The notes under the pieces were generated by a model that saw nothing but the letters and a program-made list of their open reading frames with translations, was not told the DNA's origin and ran no database searches. From Azospirillum brasilense (lineage in GTDB: Bacteria > Pseudomonadota > Alphaproteobacteria > Azospirillales > Azospirillaceae): 64,000 nt of DNA. Made by a program: the position numbers and the translations under genes. The DNA lies in contig NZ_QLKQ01000008.1 in assembly GCF_003349955.1 (NCBI RefSeq), forward strand, positions 1 through 64,000. The letters are read 5' to 3'. This document shows, one piece after another, positions 1 through 8,836 of the stretch (the stretch's first letter is position 1; each line of letters opens with the position of its first letter).

Positions 1-390
1 GGCCCCAACCCCGTCGAGCCGCCCTTCCAACGCTCCCAGCAACAGCGACAGGGCGGCCAGCGGCTGGCGCAGGTCGTGGCTGGCCGCGGCGAACAGGCGC
101 CCCGACAGGTCGGCGCCCGCTGCGGGTCCGCCGCCCGCGGCGTCCTCTCCGGCGGTGCGGCGGACGAACCCGCCCCCGCTGAGCGGCCAGTCCGTGACGG
201 TGTGGCCGGGCGGCAGGCCGCGGAACAGCGGAGCCAGGGCTTCCGGCAGGGCGCCCTGGACCAGAAGGCGCCCGGCGCCGGCCAGCGCCTCCGCCGCCTC
301 GTTCCAGGCGGTCAGCCGGTCGTCGGCGTCGAAGACCAGGACCGCGCCGGGACGTCCCACGCCATGCGGATAAGCTCCTTCGCTCGTCAC
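1..390 (-). CDS. Sensor histidine kinase, truncated by the window edge
   Basis: Partial gene: the N-terminal 130 residues lie in the window and the rest runs off the left edge. It opens at a GTG at 390 and reads as a short PAS-like segment (VLVFDADDRLTAWNEAAEAL) followed by the phospho-acceptor box FAAASHDLRQPLAALS, so it is a HisKA-type kinase. This H-box closely resembles that of the hybrid kinase at 36716-38344 (FLAAASHDLRQPAQSL), which suggests paralogues. No membrane segment is seen in the visible part. It diverges from the kinase at 690 across an AT-rich 299-base gap. The GTG start is the only plausible one in frame; the ATP-binding and any receiver domains are out of view. Confidence 0.8.
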   Translation of the reverse strand, partial: MTSEGAYPHGVGRPGAVLVFDADDRLTAWNEAAEALAGAGRLLVQGALPEALAPLFRGLPPGHTVTDWPLSGGGFVRRTAGEDAAGGGPAAGADLSGRLFAAASHDLRQPLAALSLLLGALEGRLDGVGA

Positions 391-689
391 GGGCGGCGTC
401 TCCCACTGCGTGCACGCGATTTCCCGGCGACCGGAAGCGGTCGCTTGCGAACAGGCTACGAAAGTGGCGTCGAGGATCAAGCCCACCGTTCGTCCGACCC
501 CCGACAGGACTATTCGGCAGGCCTCCCCATGGCAACCCGCCATGGCGCCCCAAGGCCGCTGGCCATGCAAACAATTCCACATATTTTATATAAAAGTCAA
601 GAAAAGGCCGTGAACAGCTTTAGGGCACCCTAGTAACGACAGGAGTTGTCGCAATTTGTCGGTTGCATGTTCCTCAAAATTTTTCGACT
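391..689. promoter_or_regulatory. AT-rich divergent intergenic region
   Basis: This gap separates two divergent histidine kinase genes. It contains a distinctly AT-rich stretch around 565-605 (ccacatattttatataaaag) in an otherwise GC-rich sequence, which is where promoters for one or both genes would be expected. I cannot assign a convincing -35/-10 pair or a named operator. Confidence 0.35.
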
Positions 690-1988
690 ATGCGATCAAT
701 GGATGCCGTGACCGAAACCCCTTTCCGCGACCGACAACCGGAGGCGGCAACGCCGGCTGGCGGGGGTTCCGTTGCGCTTTTGAACGGTCACGATCCGCTC
801 GGATACGGCTCGGCCGGCCACGCACAGGCCGGCGACGCCCTGATGGGCGCGGCGATGGCGGCGCTCGCCGATGGCATCGGCGTGCTGGCAGCGATCATTG
901 ACGGGCCGGGCTTCAAGGACACGGGCACCATCACCGATTTCGAGTGGCTGACGGCCAACCACGCGGCGGAGCGGCTGTTTGGGCATCCCCTGGCCGGGCG
1001 CCGTCTGCGCGCCGACGATCTCCAGGACGGCGACGGCGCCGGCCTGTTCGCCTGTCTGGCCGACTGCGTGATGGAGAAGCAGGCGGTGCGCCGCCTGGTG
1101 GTCGCCCCCGGCGGGGCGCGCTGGCGGATCGCCGCCACTCCTCTCGACACGCACCCCCTGGGGGTTGGCCTTGCGGCGCCAACCGTCTGCGTCTCCCTGG
1201 TGGAACTCGGCCCCGAGGTTCCCACCGTGCCGGAATCGGACCGCGCCCATCGGGCCAAGGCGGAATTCCTGGCGCACATGAGTCATGAGCTGCGCACCCC
1301 GCTGAACGCGGTTCTCGGCTTCTCCGAAGTGCTGCTCGCGGAAACCTTCGGCCCGCTCGGCTCCCCCCGCTACCGCAGCTACGCCGCGGACATCCACGCC
1401 AGCGGCACGCATCTTCTCTCGCTGATCGACGGCATCCTCGACCTGTCGCAGAGCGAGACCACGCGCACGGAAATGCAGGAGGAGGCCATCAACGTGGCCG
1501 ACGCCGCCCGTCAGGCGCTGGCCCAGATGGGCGATAAGGCGGCCGCCCGCGGCGTGGACATCGGCGAGGACCTGTCCGGCGATCTGCCCCTGCTGTACGG
1601 CGACGCCCGCGCGCTACAGCGGATGCTGACCAACCTGCTGTCGAACGCGGTGAAGTTCACCCCGTCGGGCGGCCAGGTGATGCTGTCGGCCAGCCCCATG
1701 CCGGACGGCGGAATCGGGCTGATGGTGGCCGACACCGGCGCCGGCATCGCCGAGGACGAGCTGACCCGCGTCCTGGAGCCCTTCGGCAGCGCCGACATGG
1801 CCGTTCCCCGTGGCGCCACCGGGACCGGCATCGGTCTGCCCGTGGTCAAGCGTCTGATGGAGATGCACGGCGGACGGCTCGACCTGTACAGCGAACCCGG
1901 CGCCGGCACGACCGCCATCCTGATGTTCCCGCCGCGGCGCAGTCTGCCCCATGCCGCCTCCCATGGGATCCCCCACGGCGTGGCCTGA
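690..1988 (+). CDS. PAS-type cytoplasmic sensor histidine kinase
   Basis: A 432-residue kinase read from ATG 690; a TTG at 663 is an in-frame alternative. The N-terminal half is a PAS-like sensor region (TDFEWLTANHAAERLFGHPL). HisKA follows with the phospho-His in FLAHMSHELRTPLNAVLGF (His about 199), then HATPase_c with N-box LLSNAVKFTPSGG, G1 DTGAGIAEDEL and G2 GTGIGLPVVKRLMEMHGG. No membrane segment or receiver domain is visible, so it is a soluble kinase needing a separate response regulator; none is adjacent. The layout is typical of soluble alphaproteobacterial PAS kinases. The signal is unknown. Confidence 0.9.
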   Translation: MRSMDAVTETPFRDRQPEAATPAGGGSVALLNGHDPLGYGSAGHAQAGDALMGAAMAALADGIGVLAAIIDGPGFKDTGTITDFEWLTANHAAERLFGHPLAGRRLRADDLQDGDGAGLFACLADCVMEKQAVRRLVVAPGGARWRIAATPLDTHPLGVGLAAPTVCVSLVELGPEVPTVPESDRAHRAKAEFLAHMSHELRTPLNAVLGFSEVLLAETFGPLGSPRYRSYAADIHASGTHLLSLIDGILDLSQSETTRTEMQEEAINVADAARQALAQMGDKAAARGVDIGEDLSGDLPLLYGDARALQRMLTNLLSNAVKFTPSGGQVMLSASPMPDGGIGLMVADTGAGIAEDELTRVLEPFGSADMAVPRGATGTGIGLPVVKRLMEMHGGRLDLYSEPGAGTTAILMFPPRRSLPHAASHGIPHGVA

Positions 1989-2106
1989 GCCGGCGCCCGC
2001 CCCCTCGCATACCCCTTTCGTACTGACCGGGTCTGGCAAAAGTCCCTTGGCAAAGCGGCGAAGCCGGGTCATTGTGCCGCTTTGTTCCTGAACCGTTCCG
2101 TTTCAA

Positions 2107-2589
2107 ATGGTCGATATCCTGTTGCACGGTGACGAGCCGCCGATGCCGGCGAGCGGCGCCGTTCCGATCTTTCGCGGGGTGCGCCGGGCGCTGGCCGCCC
2201 GCGGCTTCGTCAGCATGGCGGAGTTCCGGCTGGCCAGCGGGCGCCGCGCCGACGTCCTGGCGATGGACGGCGCCGGCACCGTCGTCATCGTGGAGGTGAA
2301 AAGCTGCGTGGCCGACTTCCGCTCGGACCAGAAATGGCCGGAGTACCGGGATTGGTGCGACGCCTTCTACTTCGCGGTGGACGACGCCTTCCCGGCGGAG
2401 TTGATTCCCGACGATTGCGGCCTGATGGTCGCCGATGCCTACGGCGCGGAGATCCTGCGCGAGGCGCCGGAACACCGGCTGGCCCCGGCGCGGCGCAAGA
2501 CGCTGACCCTGCGCGCCGCACTCACCGGAGCCGGGCGCCTGCACCGGATCGAGGACCCGTCCTGGACCCAGGACACCTCGCCGGTGTGA
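2107..2589 (+). CDS. mmcB: MmcB family DNA repair protein
   Basis: A 160-residue protein matching the MmcB (formerly DUF1052) family, associated with the SOS/mismatch-type repair response in Caulobacter and widespread in Alphaproteobacteria. Recognisable family segments are the nuclease-like core (RRADVLAMDG, then VIVEVKSCVADFRSDQKWPEY) and the region around DWCDAFYFAVDDAFP. The E-x-K pair in VEVKS, with a preceding Asp, is reminiscent of a PD-(D/E)xK fold. Length is normal and the start ATG is unambiguous. No LexA box was identified upstream. Confidence 0.88.
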   Translation: MVDILLHGDEPPMPASGAVPIFRGVRRALAARGFVSMAEFRLASGRRADVLAMDGAGTVVIVEVKSCVADFRSDQKWPEYRDWCDAFYFAVDDAFPAELIPDDCGLMVADAYGAEILREAPEHRLAPARRKTLTLRAALTGAGRLHRIEDPSWTQDTSPV

Positions 2590-2673
2590 TCGAAGCTCTG
2601 TGATTGAAGCTCCATGGCAAAGCCGCGTCAAGCCGATGTACTCTGCGCCACGAACGGGAACGGGCGGGCGGAC

Positions 2674-4599
2674 ATGCACGCACAGGACGCCGGGCACGCA
2701 CAGGACGCCGGGCCAACCGCCGCGGCGCAGACACATCATCGGGACCGCGGCCCGCGGAAGGGCGCCTTCGGGATCGGGGCCGCGTGGATCGGCGCGCTCG
2801 CCCTGGCCGCTCTGCTGGCCGGTGCCGGCGCCGGCGGCTCCGTCTGGCTCGCCCTGGCCGAGATGGACGCCCGCGCCCGCGGTCAGGCCGCCCGCAGCCT
2901 GGATGAGGCGCTTGACCTCATGCGCGTCGCGGAACTGGCCGCCGGACTGTCCTCCAACGCGGCCGAGCTGGAATCGGCGGGCACCGCCCAGCGCCGGCTG
3001 ACCGCCCACAACGCGTTGCGCCAGAGAACCCAGCAACTTTCCGCCACGCTGGACGCCCTGCCGCGGGAATGGCACGCCGAGCTGCGGTTCGCCGCGCTGG
3101 CCATCCGCGCGGAGGCGGACGAGCTGAACGCCACGGTGGAGCGCCGTCTGGCCGTCCAGGACCGCTTTCAGGATCTCACCGGGCAGGTGGCGGCCCGCAG
3201 CGAGGCTCTGGCGGCGGCGCTCGCCTCGGCGCGCACGCCACCGCAGGATGGCGCCGCGCTGCGCCGGATCGACGACTCGCGGCAGGCGGTGGCGCTCCGG
3301 CTGCTCGCCAGCGCGACGGCGACGCCCTCGGCCACCATGGCCCTGAGCGATTTCCGCAAGGCCGCCGGGGCGCTGTTCGACGCCCTGAACGACCTGCCGA
3401 TCGACGCCGCGAGCCCGCGCCGCGCCGACACCGCGCGCCAACTCGTCGCGCTGGGTATGGACGATCAGAACGTCTTCGACCTCCGCCGGGAGCAGGAGGC
3501 GCTGGCGGCCAAGGCGGCGGGGATCGCCGCGCTGCTGCGCGGCACGGCCACGGACCTCGCCCAACGGGCCGGGAGCGGCGCGCTGACCCTGCGCGACGGG
3601 TTGCTGGATGGGGACGCGTCCATCCACCGGCCGGGGGCGGCCTTGTCCGCCGCCGCTCCGACCGGAATCGGTCTGGTCGCCGGACTGGCGGTCCTCGCCG
3701 TCGGCCTGGGCGTTGCGCGGACCCGGCTCCCACGGTCCGCCCAGCCCAATTTAGTCCAGCCCGATCCAGTTCGCCCCAGTTCGGCCGGGGCTCAGCGAAC
3801 CGGCGCACCGCCCGAGCATTCCGCGCTGCGCGTCCTTCTGGCGGAGGACGAGCCGGTCAGCCAGCAGGCCGCGGCCATGCTGCTGCGCCGCGCCGGCCAC
3901 GCGGTGACGGTGGTGGGCGACGGCCGGGCCGCCCTGGCGGCGGTGGAGCGGGAACGCTACGACCTCGTCCTGATGGACGTGCAGATGCCGGGCATGGACG
4001 GGGTCGAGGCGACCCGCCGCATCCGCGCCCTTCCCCAGGGCGCCGGAAGCGCGGCGGCGGGGCTGCGCATCGTTGCCCTGACCGCTTCCGCCGTTCCCGG
4101 AACCGAGGAGCTGTGCCGGGCGGCGGGGGCCGACGCCGTGCTGGAAAAGCCGCTCCGCCTGCCCGCGCTGGACGCCTTGCTGGACCGCCTGTCCGCCGGC
4201 ACCGCGTCGGCCATGGCGGGCATGCCCGAGCCGGAACCCGGCCCTCCTGTGTTCCAGCCCGTGTTCGATGAGGACGCCATCCGCCAGATGCGCGAGCATC
4301 TGCCGGCGGAGCGGGTCGCCACCCTGGTGGCCAACACCCTCGTCACCCTGCGCGGCTACCACGCCGCCCTGGAGCAGGCCTGGAACGCCGGAGACCGGGC
4401 GACGGCCGGAGCCATGGCTCACAAGATCGCCGGGGTGGCCGGCATTTACGGCTGCGCGGCCCTGCGCAGCGCGGCGCAGGCGCTGGAGCGTGCCCTGGAC
4501 ACCGATCAGGGCGAGGGCGATCCCGACGCGGCGCGATGCGCGCTGGACGCCGCGGTTCCTCCGGCCCTCGCCGCCCTGGACCGGTGGAGCGGCGGCTAA
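2674..4599 (+). CDS. Membrane sensor-receiver-Hpt protein lacking a kinase core
   Basis: About 641 residues from ATG 2674; ATG 2614 is an in-frame alternative. Order: membrane helix 1 (WIGALALAALLAGAGAGG), a helical, Ala-rich periplasmic region of about 270 residues resembling TorS-type four-helix sensors, membrane helix 2 (GIGLVAGLAVLAVGLGVA, near 3664-3717), a Pro/Ser-rich linker, a receiver domain (VLLAEDEP; Asp in LVLMDVQMPGMDG; Lys in VLEKPLR), and a C-terminal Hpt domain with AHKIAGVAGIYG carrying the phospho-His. HAMP, HisKA and HATPase_c, expected between helix 2 and the receiver in a TorS-like hybrid kinase, are absent with no stop or frame break. It may relay phosphate for another kinase or be a deletion derivative. 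It converges on the acetyltransferase gene, the stop codons overlapping by 4 bases. Confidence 0.8.
   Translation: MHAQDAGHAQDAGPTAAAQTHHRDRGPRKGAFGIGAAWIGALALAALLAGAGAGGSVWLALAEMDARARGQAARSLDEALDLMRVAELAAGLSSNAAELESAGTAQRRLTAHNALRQRTQQLSATLDALPREWHAELRFAALAIRAEADELNATVERRLAVQDRFQDLTGQVAARSEALAAALASARTPPQDGAALRRIDDSRQAVALRLLASATATPSATMALSDFRKAAGALFDALNDLPIDAASPRRADTARQLVALGMDDQNVFDLRREQEALAAKAAGIAALLRGTATDLAQRAGSGALTLRDGLLDGDASIHRPGAALSAAAPTGIGLVAGLAVLAVGLGVARTRLPRSAQPNLVQPDPVRPSSAGAQRTGAPPEHSALRVLLAEDEPVSQQAAAMLLRRAGHAVTVVGDGRAALAAVERERYDLVLMDVQMPGMDGVEATRRIRALPQGAGSAAAGLRIVALTASAVPGTEELCRAAGADAVLEKPLRLPALDALLDRLSAGTASAMAGMPEPEPGPPVFQPVFDEDAIRQMREHLPAERVATLVANTLVTLRGYHAALEQAWNAGDRATAGAMAHKIAGVAGIYGCAALRSAAQALERALDTDQGEGDPDAARCALDAAVPPALAALDRWSGG
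2677..2712 (+). repeat. 18-bp tandem duplication
   Basis: Two perfect copies of an 18-base unit lie in tandem just after the ATG at 2674. They encode the duplicated hexapeptide HAQDAG-HAQDAG in the cytoplasmic N-terminus of the sensor-receiver protein. It looks like a simple slippage duplication in frame. Confidence 0.8.
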
Positions 4600-5159
4600 C
4601 GCACCGCCACCGGCTGGCTCGGCCCCGCGCCTTGCGGAATGTCCGACCGCCCCGCTCCCAGGTCCTTTTGCATCATCACCACGTCCAGCCAGCGCCCGAA
4701 CTTGAGCCCCACGGCCTCGACCACGCCGCAGGTGCGGAAGCCCAGGGCGGTGTGCAGTCCGATGGAGCCGGCGTTCTCCGACCCGCCGACCAGCGCCACC
4801 ATCTGGCGGTAGCCCTGGGCCACGCAGCGGTCGATCAGCGCCTGGAGCAGCAGACGCCCGAGGCCCTGGCCGCGCGCCTCCTCGGCGATGTAGACGGAAT
4901 CCTGGATGGTGAAACGGTAGGCGGAGCGGACGTGGTAGGCGCTGCCGTAGGCGTAGCCGAGGATCACGCCGTCGCGCTCGGCGACCAGCCAAGGAAGCCC
5001 GGCGCCGGTGATGGCGCGGAAGCGCCCTTCCAACTCCGCCACGTCGGGCGGCTCCTCCTCGAAGGTGCCGACGCCGTGCCGGACATGATGCTCGTAGATC
5101 CGCTGGAAAGCGGCAACGTCCTCGATGCGGGCGTCGCGGACGGTGGGGGTGCTGGTCAT
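4596..5159 (-). CDS. GNAT N-acetyltransferase, phosphinothricin acetyltransferase-like
   Basis: A 187-residue acetyl-CoA-dependent N-acetyltransferase. The N-terminus (VRDARIEDVAAFQRIYEHHV), the central strand (GYAYGSAYHVRSAYRFTIQDSVYI), the acetyl-CoA P-loop (EEARGQGLGRLLLQALI) and the C-terminal motif (GSIGLHTALGFRTCGVVEAV) match the PAT/bar and MnaT branch, which acetylates phosphinothricin, methionine sulfoximine or similar amino acid analogues. Real substrate unknown. Start is ATG 5159; the stop overlaps the end of the convergent upstream gene. Confidence 0.9.
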   Translation of the reverse strand: MTSTPTVRDARIEDVAAFQRIYEHHVRHGVGTFEEEPPDVAELEGRFRAITGAGLPWLVAERDGVILGYAYGSAYHVRSAYRFTIQDSVYIAEEARGQGLGRLLLQALIDRCVAQGYRQMVALVGGSENAGSIGLHTALGFRTCGVVEAVGLKFGRWLDVVMMQKDLGAGRSDIPQGAGPSQPVAVR

Positions 5160-5315
5160 GGCCGGATGAATCCAAAGGAGGGGCAGGTCCACCATCCTGC
5201 CGCACGCATTTTGCTGTCGCAACCGTGCCACCCAGCCGATATGTACAGAACTGGAACGCGCTGTGTGCAACAGGGCTTTTAGGGCAGGTCTTTTCAGGGC
5301 AAGGGGTTGGAAGCG

Positions 5316-7400
5316 ATGAAGATCAACGGCCGGACGGTGCTCGTCTGCGATTGCGCCCACAGCATGGCGCTCGACGGCAAGGCATTGGCCAGGGCCTGCG
5401 GGGCCGCGGCGGGGGCGGAGGGCGACCTGTCCGTCGCCACCCAGCTCTGCCGCACCCAGCTCGACCGCTTCGAGGCGCGCGTGGCGGAGGGCGCCCCGCT
5501 GCTCGTCGCCTGCACCCAGGAGGCCCCGCTGTTCGCGGAGATCGCCGCCCAGGACAACCCCAACGCCGACAACACCGAGGCGGCGCTCGCCTTCACCAAC
5601 ATCCGCGAACGCGCCGGCTGGTCGGAGGAGGGCGCGCTGGCCGGGCCGAAGATCGCCGCGCTGCTGGCCGAGGCGGCCATGGACATCCCGCCGACCGGCA
5701 CGATCACCCTGGCCTCGGAAGGCACCGCGCTGGTCTACGGCACCGACGAGCGCGCCATCGAGGTGGCCCGGCAGCTGTCCGGCAGCCTGGACGTCACCGT
5801 TCTGCTGAAGGCGCCGAAGGACGTCGCCCCGCCGCGCGTCATGGACGTGCCGGTCTTCAAGGGCACCATCCGCGCCGCCAAGGGCTGGCTCGGCAATTTC
5901 GAGATCGTGGTGGACGACTACGCCCCGGCCATCCCGGCCTCGCGCGCCGTGCTGGGCTTCGAACCGCCGCGGCACGGCGCCGCCTCGCGCTGCGACGTCA
6001 TCGTGGACCTGACCGGCGGCGCGCCGTTGTTCCCGGCGCACGGCAAGCGCGACGGCTACCTGCGCCCCGACCCGGACAGCCCCGCCGCCGTCGCCAAGGC
6101 GGTGTTCGAGGCCGCCGATCTGGTCGGCGAGTTCGAGAAGCCGCGCTACATCGACTTCAAGGCAGACCTCTGCGCCCATTCGCGCAGCCGCAAGACCGGC
6201 TGCACGCGCTGCCTGGAGGTCTGCCCGACCGGCGCCATCACGCCGAACGGCGACCATGTGGCGATCGACCCGCACATCTGCGCCGGCTGCGGTTCCTGCG
6301 CCTCAGTCTGCCCGACGGGGGCCAGCACCTACGCCCTGCCGCCGCTCCAGACGGTCTACGAGCGGCTGCGCACGCTGCTCTCCTCCTACGCCAAGGCCGG
6401 CGGGACGGAGCCGGTGCTGCTGGTCCACGACCCGCGGCACGGCGACGAGATGATCTCGCTGATCGCGCGGTATGGCCGCGGCCTGCCGGCGCGCGTGCTG
6501 CCCTTCGCGGTGAACGAAGTGACGCAGCTCGGCTTCGACGTGTTCGCGGCGGCGCTGGCCTATGGTGCCGCGCGGGTGCGCGTCCTCGTCGGGCCGGGCA
6601 ACGCCGGCGAGACGGCGGGGCTGGCCAGCCAGATCGGCCTCGCCGAGACGGCGATGGCGGGCCTCGGCTACGGCTCGGGCCGGGTGTCGATCATCGACGC
6701 CCAGGACCCCGACGCGGTGGCCGCCGAACTGTGGGACCTGCCGCGCCAGGGCGCCCCCGCCCCCGGCACCTTCCTGCCGATGGGCGGCAAGCGCACCGTC
6801 ACCATGCTGGCGCTGCGCCATCTGCACAAGGTCGCGCCGGAGCCGATCGAGGTGCTGCCCCTGCCGCCGGGCGCGCCCTTCGGGCGGGTCCAGGTGATGA
6901 CGGAGGGCTGCACGCTCTGCCTGTCCTGCGTCGGCGCCTGCCCGACCGGGGCGCTGCTCGACAACGCCGACAAGCCGATGCTGTCCTTCTCGCAGGACGC
7001 CTGCGTGCAGTGCGGCCTGTGCAAGACCACCTGTCCGGAGAAGGTCATCGCGCTGGTTCCGGAGATCGACTTCCGCGACAGCGCCCGCGGCGCCAAGGTG
7101 CTGAAGGAGGAGGAGCCCTTCTGCTGCGTCAAGTGCGGCAAGCCCTTCGCCACAAAGTCCTCGATCGACAAGATCGTCGCGGTGCTGGCCGGACGGCACG
7201 CCATGTTCGCCACGCCGGAGGCCGCCGACCGCATGCGCATGTGCGGCGACTGTCGCGTCGTGGACCAGTTCGAGCGGGGCGACTCGCCCTTCGCGCTGGG
7301 TGCCCCGCGCGCGCCGCGCACCACCGAGGACTATCTGCGCGAGCGCGAGCAGGCCCGGAACGGCAAGAGCGGCGGCCCGGATAACGGCAGCGTCCACTGA
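5316..7400 (+). CDS. Multi-cluster 4Fe-4S ferredoxin-type protein
   Basis: A 694-residue soluble iron-sulfur protein. The N-terminal ~280 residues are a distinctive region with several Cys (DCAHSMALDG, ATQLCRTQLDRF, ACTQEAPLF). Ferredoxin motifs follow: CTRCLEVCPTGAI and CAGCGSCASVCPTGAS around 6199-6333, then CTLCLSCVGACPTGALL and CVQCGLCKTTCPEKVI around 6909-7045. Two more Cys pairs occur near the C-terminus (FCCVKCGKPF, CGDCR). At least four 4Fe-4S clusters are expected, so an electron-transfer role is likely. Alphaproteobacterial relatives often accompany formate dehydrogenase or molybdoenzyme genes; here moaA follows directly. ATG 5316 is preferred over TTG 5307. Partner unknown. Confidence 0.82.
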   Translation: MKINGRTVLVCDCAHSMALDGKALARACGAAAGAEGDLSVATQLCRTQLDRFEARVAEGAPLLVACTQEAPLFAEIAAQDNPNADNTEAALAFTNIRERAGWSEEGALAGPKIAALLAEAAMDIPPTGTITLASEGTALVYGTDERAIEVARQLSGSLDVTVLLKAPKDVAPPRVMDVPVFKGTIRAAKGWLGNFEIVVDDYAPAIPASRAVLGFEPPRHGAASRCDVIVDLTGGAPLFPAHGKRDGYLRPDPDSPAAVAKAVFEAADLVGEFEKPRYIDFKADLCAHSRSRKTGCTRCLEVCPTGAITPNGDHVAIDPHICAGCGSCASVCPTGASTYALPPLQTVYERLRTLLSSYAKAGGTEPVLLVHDPRHGDEMISLIARYGRGLPARVLPFAVNEVTQLGFDVFAAALAYGAARVRVLVGPGNAGETAGLASQIGLAETAMAGLGYGSGRVSIIDAQDPDAVAAELWDLPRQGAPAPGTFLPMGGKRTVTMLALRHLHKVAPEPIEVLPLPPGAPFGRVQVMTEGCTLCLSCVGACPTGALLDNADKPMLSFSQDACVQCGLCKTTCPEKVIALVPEIDFRDSARGAKVLKEEEPFCCVKCGKPFATKSSIDKIVAVLAGRHAMFATPEAADRMRMCGDCRVVDQFERGDSPFALGAPRAPRTTEDYLREREQARNGKSGGPDNGSVH

Positions 7401-7583
7401 CCGGCCGGCGGCGCCGCGACTTGATCCCCGTCAAGCTCCGGCGCCGCCAGCCGTGGTTTCCTGCCCCCGAAATTCCGGGTGGCGAAAAAGCCGCAAGGCA
7501 AACCTATATATCAGAAGCGGATTCGGGGTCATAATCACGATCCGGACCGCATGATACGGACCCCCCTGGGGAGAAGCCTGACG

Positions 7584-8609
7584 ATGACGACCGTTCCGCC
7601 GACCGCCGCCGCCCCGCTCGTCGATCCGTTCGGGCGCACCGTCAGCTATCTGCGCGTGTCCGTCACCGACCGCTGCGACCTTCGCTGCGTCTACTGCATG
7701 GCGGAGGACATGAGCTTCCTGCCCAAGGCGGAGGTGCTGACGCTGGAGGAGATCGACCGCGTCTGCTCCGCCTTCGTCAAGTTGGGCACCCGCAAGCTGC
7801 GCCTGACCGGCGGCGAGCCGCTGGTCCGCAAGGGCATCCATGAGCTGATCCACAGCCTGGGCCGCCACGTGAAGGCCGGCGACCTGGACGAGCTGACGCT
7901 GACCACCAACGGCAACATGCTGTTCAAGTACGCCGGCGATTTGGCGGAGGCCGGCGTGCGCCGGATCAACGTGTCGCTCGACACGCTCGACCCCCACAAG
8001 TTCCAGGCGATCACCCGCTGGGGCCGGCTGGACAAGGTGCTGGGCGGGCTCCAGGCCGCCAAGGAGGCGGGTCTCCAGGTCAAGATCAACACGGTCGCGC
8101 TGAAGGGCGTGAACGACGACGAGTTCCACAGGCTGGTCGGCTGGTGCGGCGAGCAGGGCTTCGACCTGACCTTCATCGAGGTCATGCCGATGGGCGAGAT
8201 TGGCGACGAGGCGCGGCTCGACCAGTATCTGCCGCTCAGCCTCGTCCGGGCGGAGCTGGCCAAGCGCTGGACGCTGGACGAGATCGACTACCGCACCGGC
8301 GGCCCGGCCCGCTATGTGCGGGTGGCCGAGACCGGCGGGCGCATCGGCTTCATCACGCCGCTGACCCACAATTTCTGCGAAAGCTGCAACCGCGTGCGAC
8401 TGACCTGCACCGGCACCCTCTACATGTGCCTGGGCCAGGAGGACGCCGCCGACCTGCGCACCCCGCTGCGCCTCAGCGACGACGACGGGCTGCTGGTCCA
8501 GGCGGTGCGCGACGCCATCGCCCGCAAGCCCAAGGGCCACGACTTCATCATCGACCGCCGCCACCAGGGCCCGGCGGTCCCCCGCCACATGAGCGTGACC
8601 GGCGGATGA
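7584..8609 (+). CDS. moaA: GTP 3',8-cyclase MoaA (molybdenum cofactor biosynthesis)
   Basis: A 341-residue radical SAM enzyme converting GTP to 3',8-cyclo-GTP, the first step of molybdopterin synthesis. The SAM cluster motif is CDLRCVYC (Cys31, 35, 38); the second 4Fe-4S cluster uses [14 protein letters not shown] near the C-terminus; [13 protein letters not shown] is the GGEP motif; and the protein ends in the functional double glycine (VTGG). ATG 7584 places the [16 protein letters not shown] signature at the usual distance; ATG 7551 and GTG 7479 would add non-conserved residues. It follows the poly-ferredoxin gene by 183 bases. Confidence 0.96.
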   Translation: MTTVPPTAAAPLVDPFGRTVSYLRVSVTDRCDLRCVYCMAEDMSFLPKAEVLTLEEIDRVCSAFVKLGTRKLRLTGGEPLVRKGIHELIHSLGRHVKAGDLDELTLTTNGNMLFKYAGDLAEAGVRRINVSLDTLDPHKFQAITRWGRLDKVLGGLQAAKEAGLQVKINTVALKGVNDDEFHRLVGWCGEQGFDLTFIEVMPMGEIGDEARLDQYLPLSLVRAELAKRWTLDEIDYRTGGPARYVRVAETGGRIGFITPLTHNFCESCNRVRLTCTGTLYMCLGQEDAADLRTPLRLSDDDGLLVQAVRDAIARKPKGHDFIIDRRHQGPAVPRHMSVTGG

Positions 8610-8634
8610 TCCGCCCGCAGCCGAGCGCCCTCGG

Positions 8635-8757
8635 CCCTCCGGGGAGAGGGAGGGGACCCACGCCGCAGGCGTGGGGAGGGTGAGGGGGTTGCACGTGGTG
8701 GTGCGTTCGGCAACAGCTCATCCCCCTCACCCTCCCCTCTCCCCGGAGGGGAGAGGG
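8635..8757. repeat. Palindromic GC-rich intergenic repeat, family A
   Basis: Large imperfect inverted repeat between moaA and nadK. The left arm (8635-8688) reads CCCTCCGGGGAGAGGG, then a small nested hairpin (CACGCC/GGCGTG), then GGGAGGGTGAGGGGG; the right arm (8722-8757) is its complement without the nested hairpin. The arm GGGTGAGGGGGTTGC recurs at 21260-21376. The transcript would form a long hairpin, so it may act as terminator or mRNA-stabilising REP-like element. Confidence 0.8.
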
Positions 8758-8836
8758 AACATGACGTGCGACGGCCCTGTCCGTCGACCGAAGCGGCCTT
8801 CTGCAACCGGGCATCCTGCGCTATGGTCCCCGTGAC

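Noticed and set aside
1846-3627. Very long minus-strand open frame opposite the kinase, mmcB and the sensor-receiver gene
   Set aside because: Composition is Arg/Gly/Gln-rich antisense shadow typical of GC-rich DNA, with no domain; the plus-strand genes are unambiguous.
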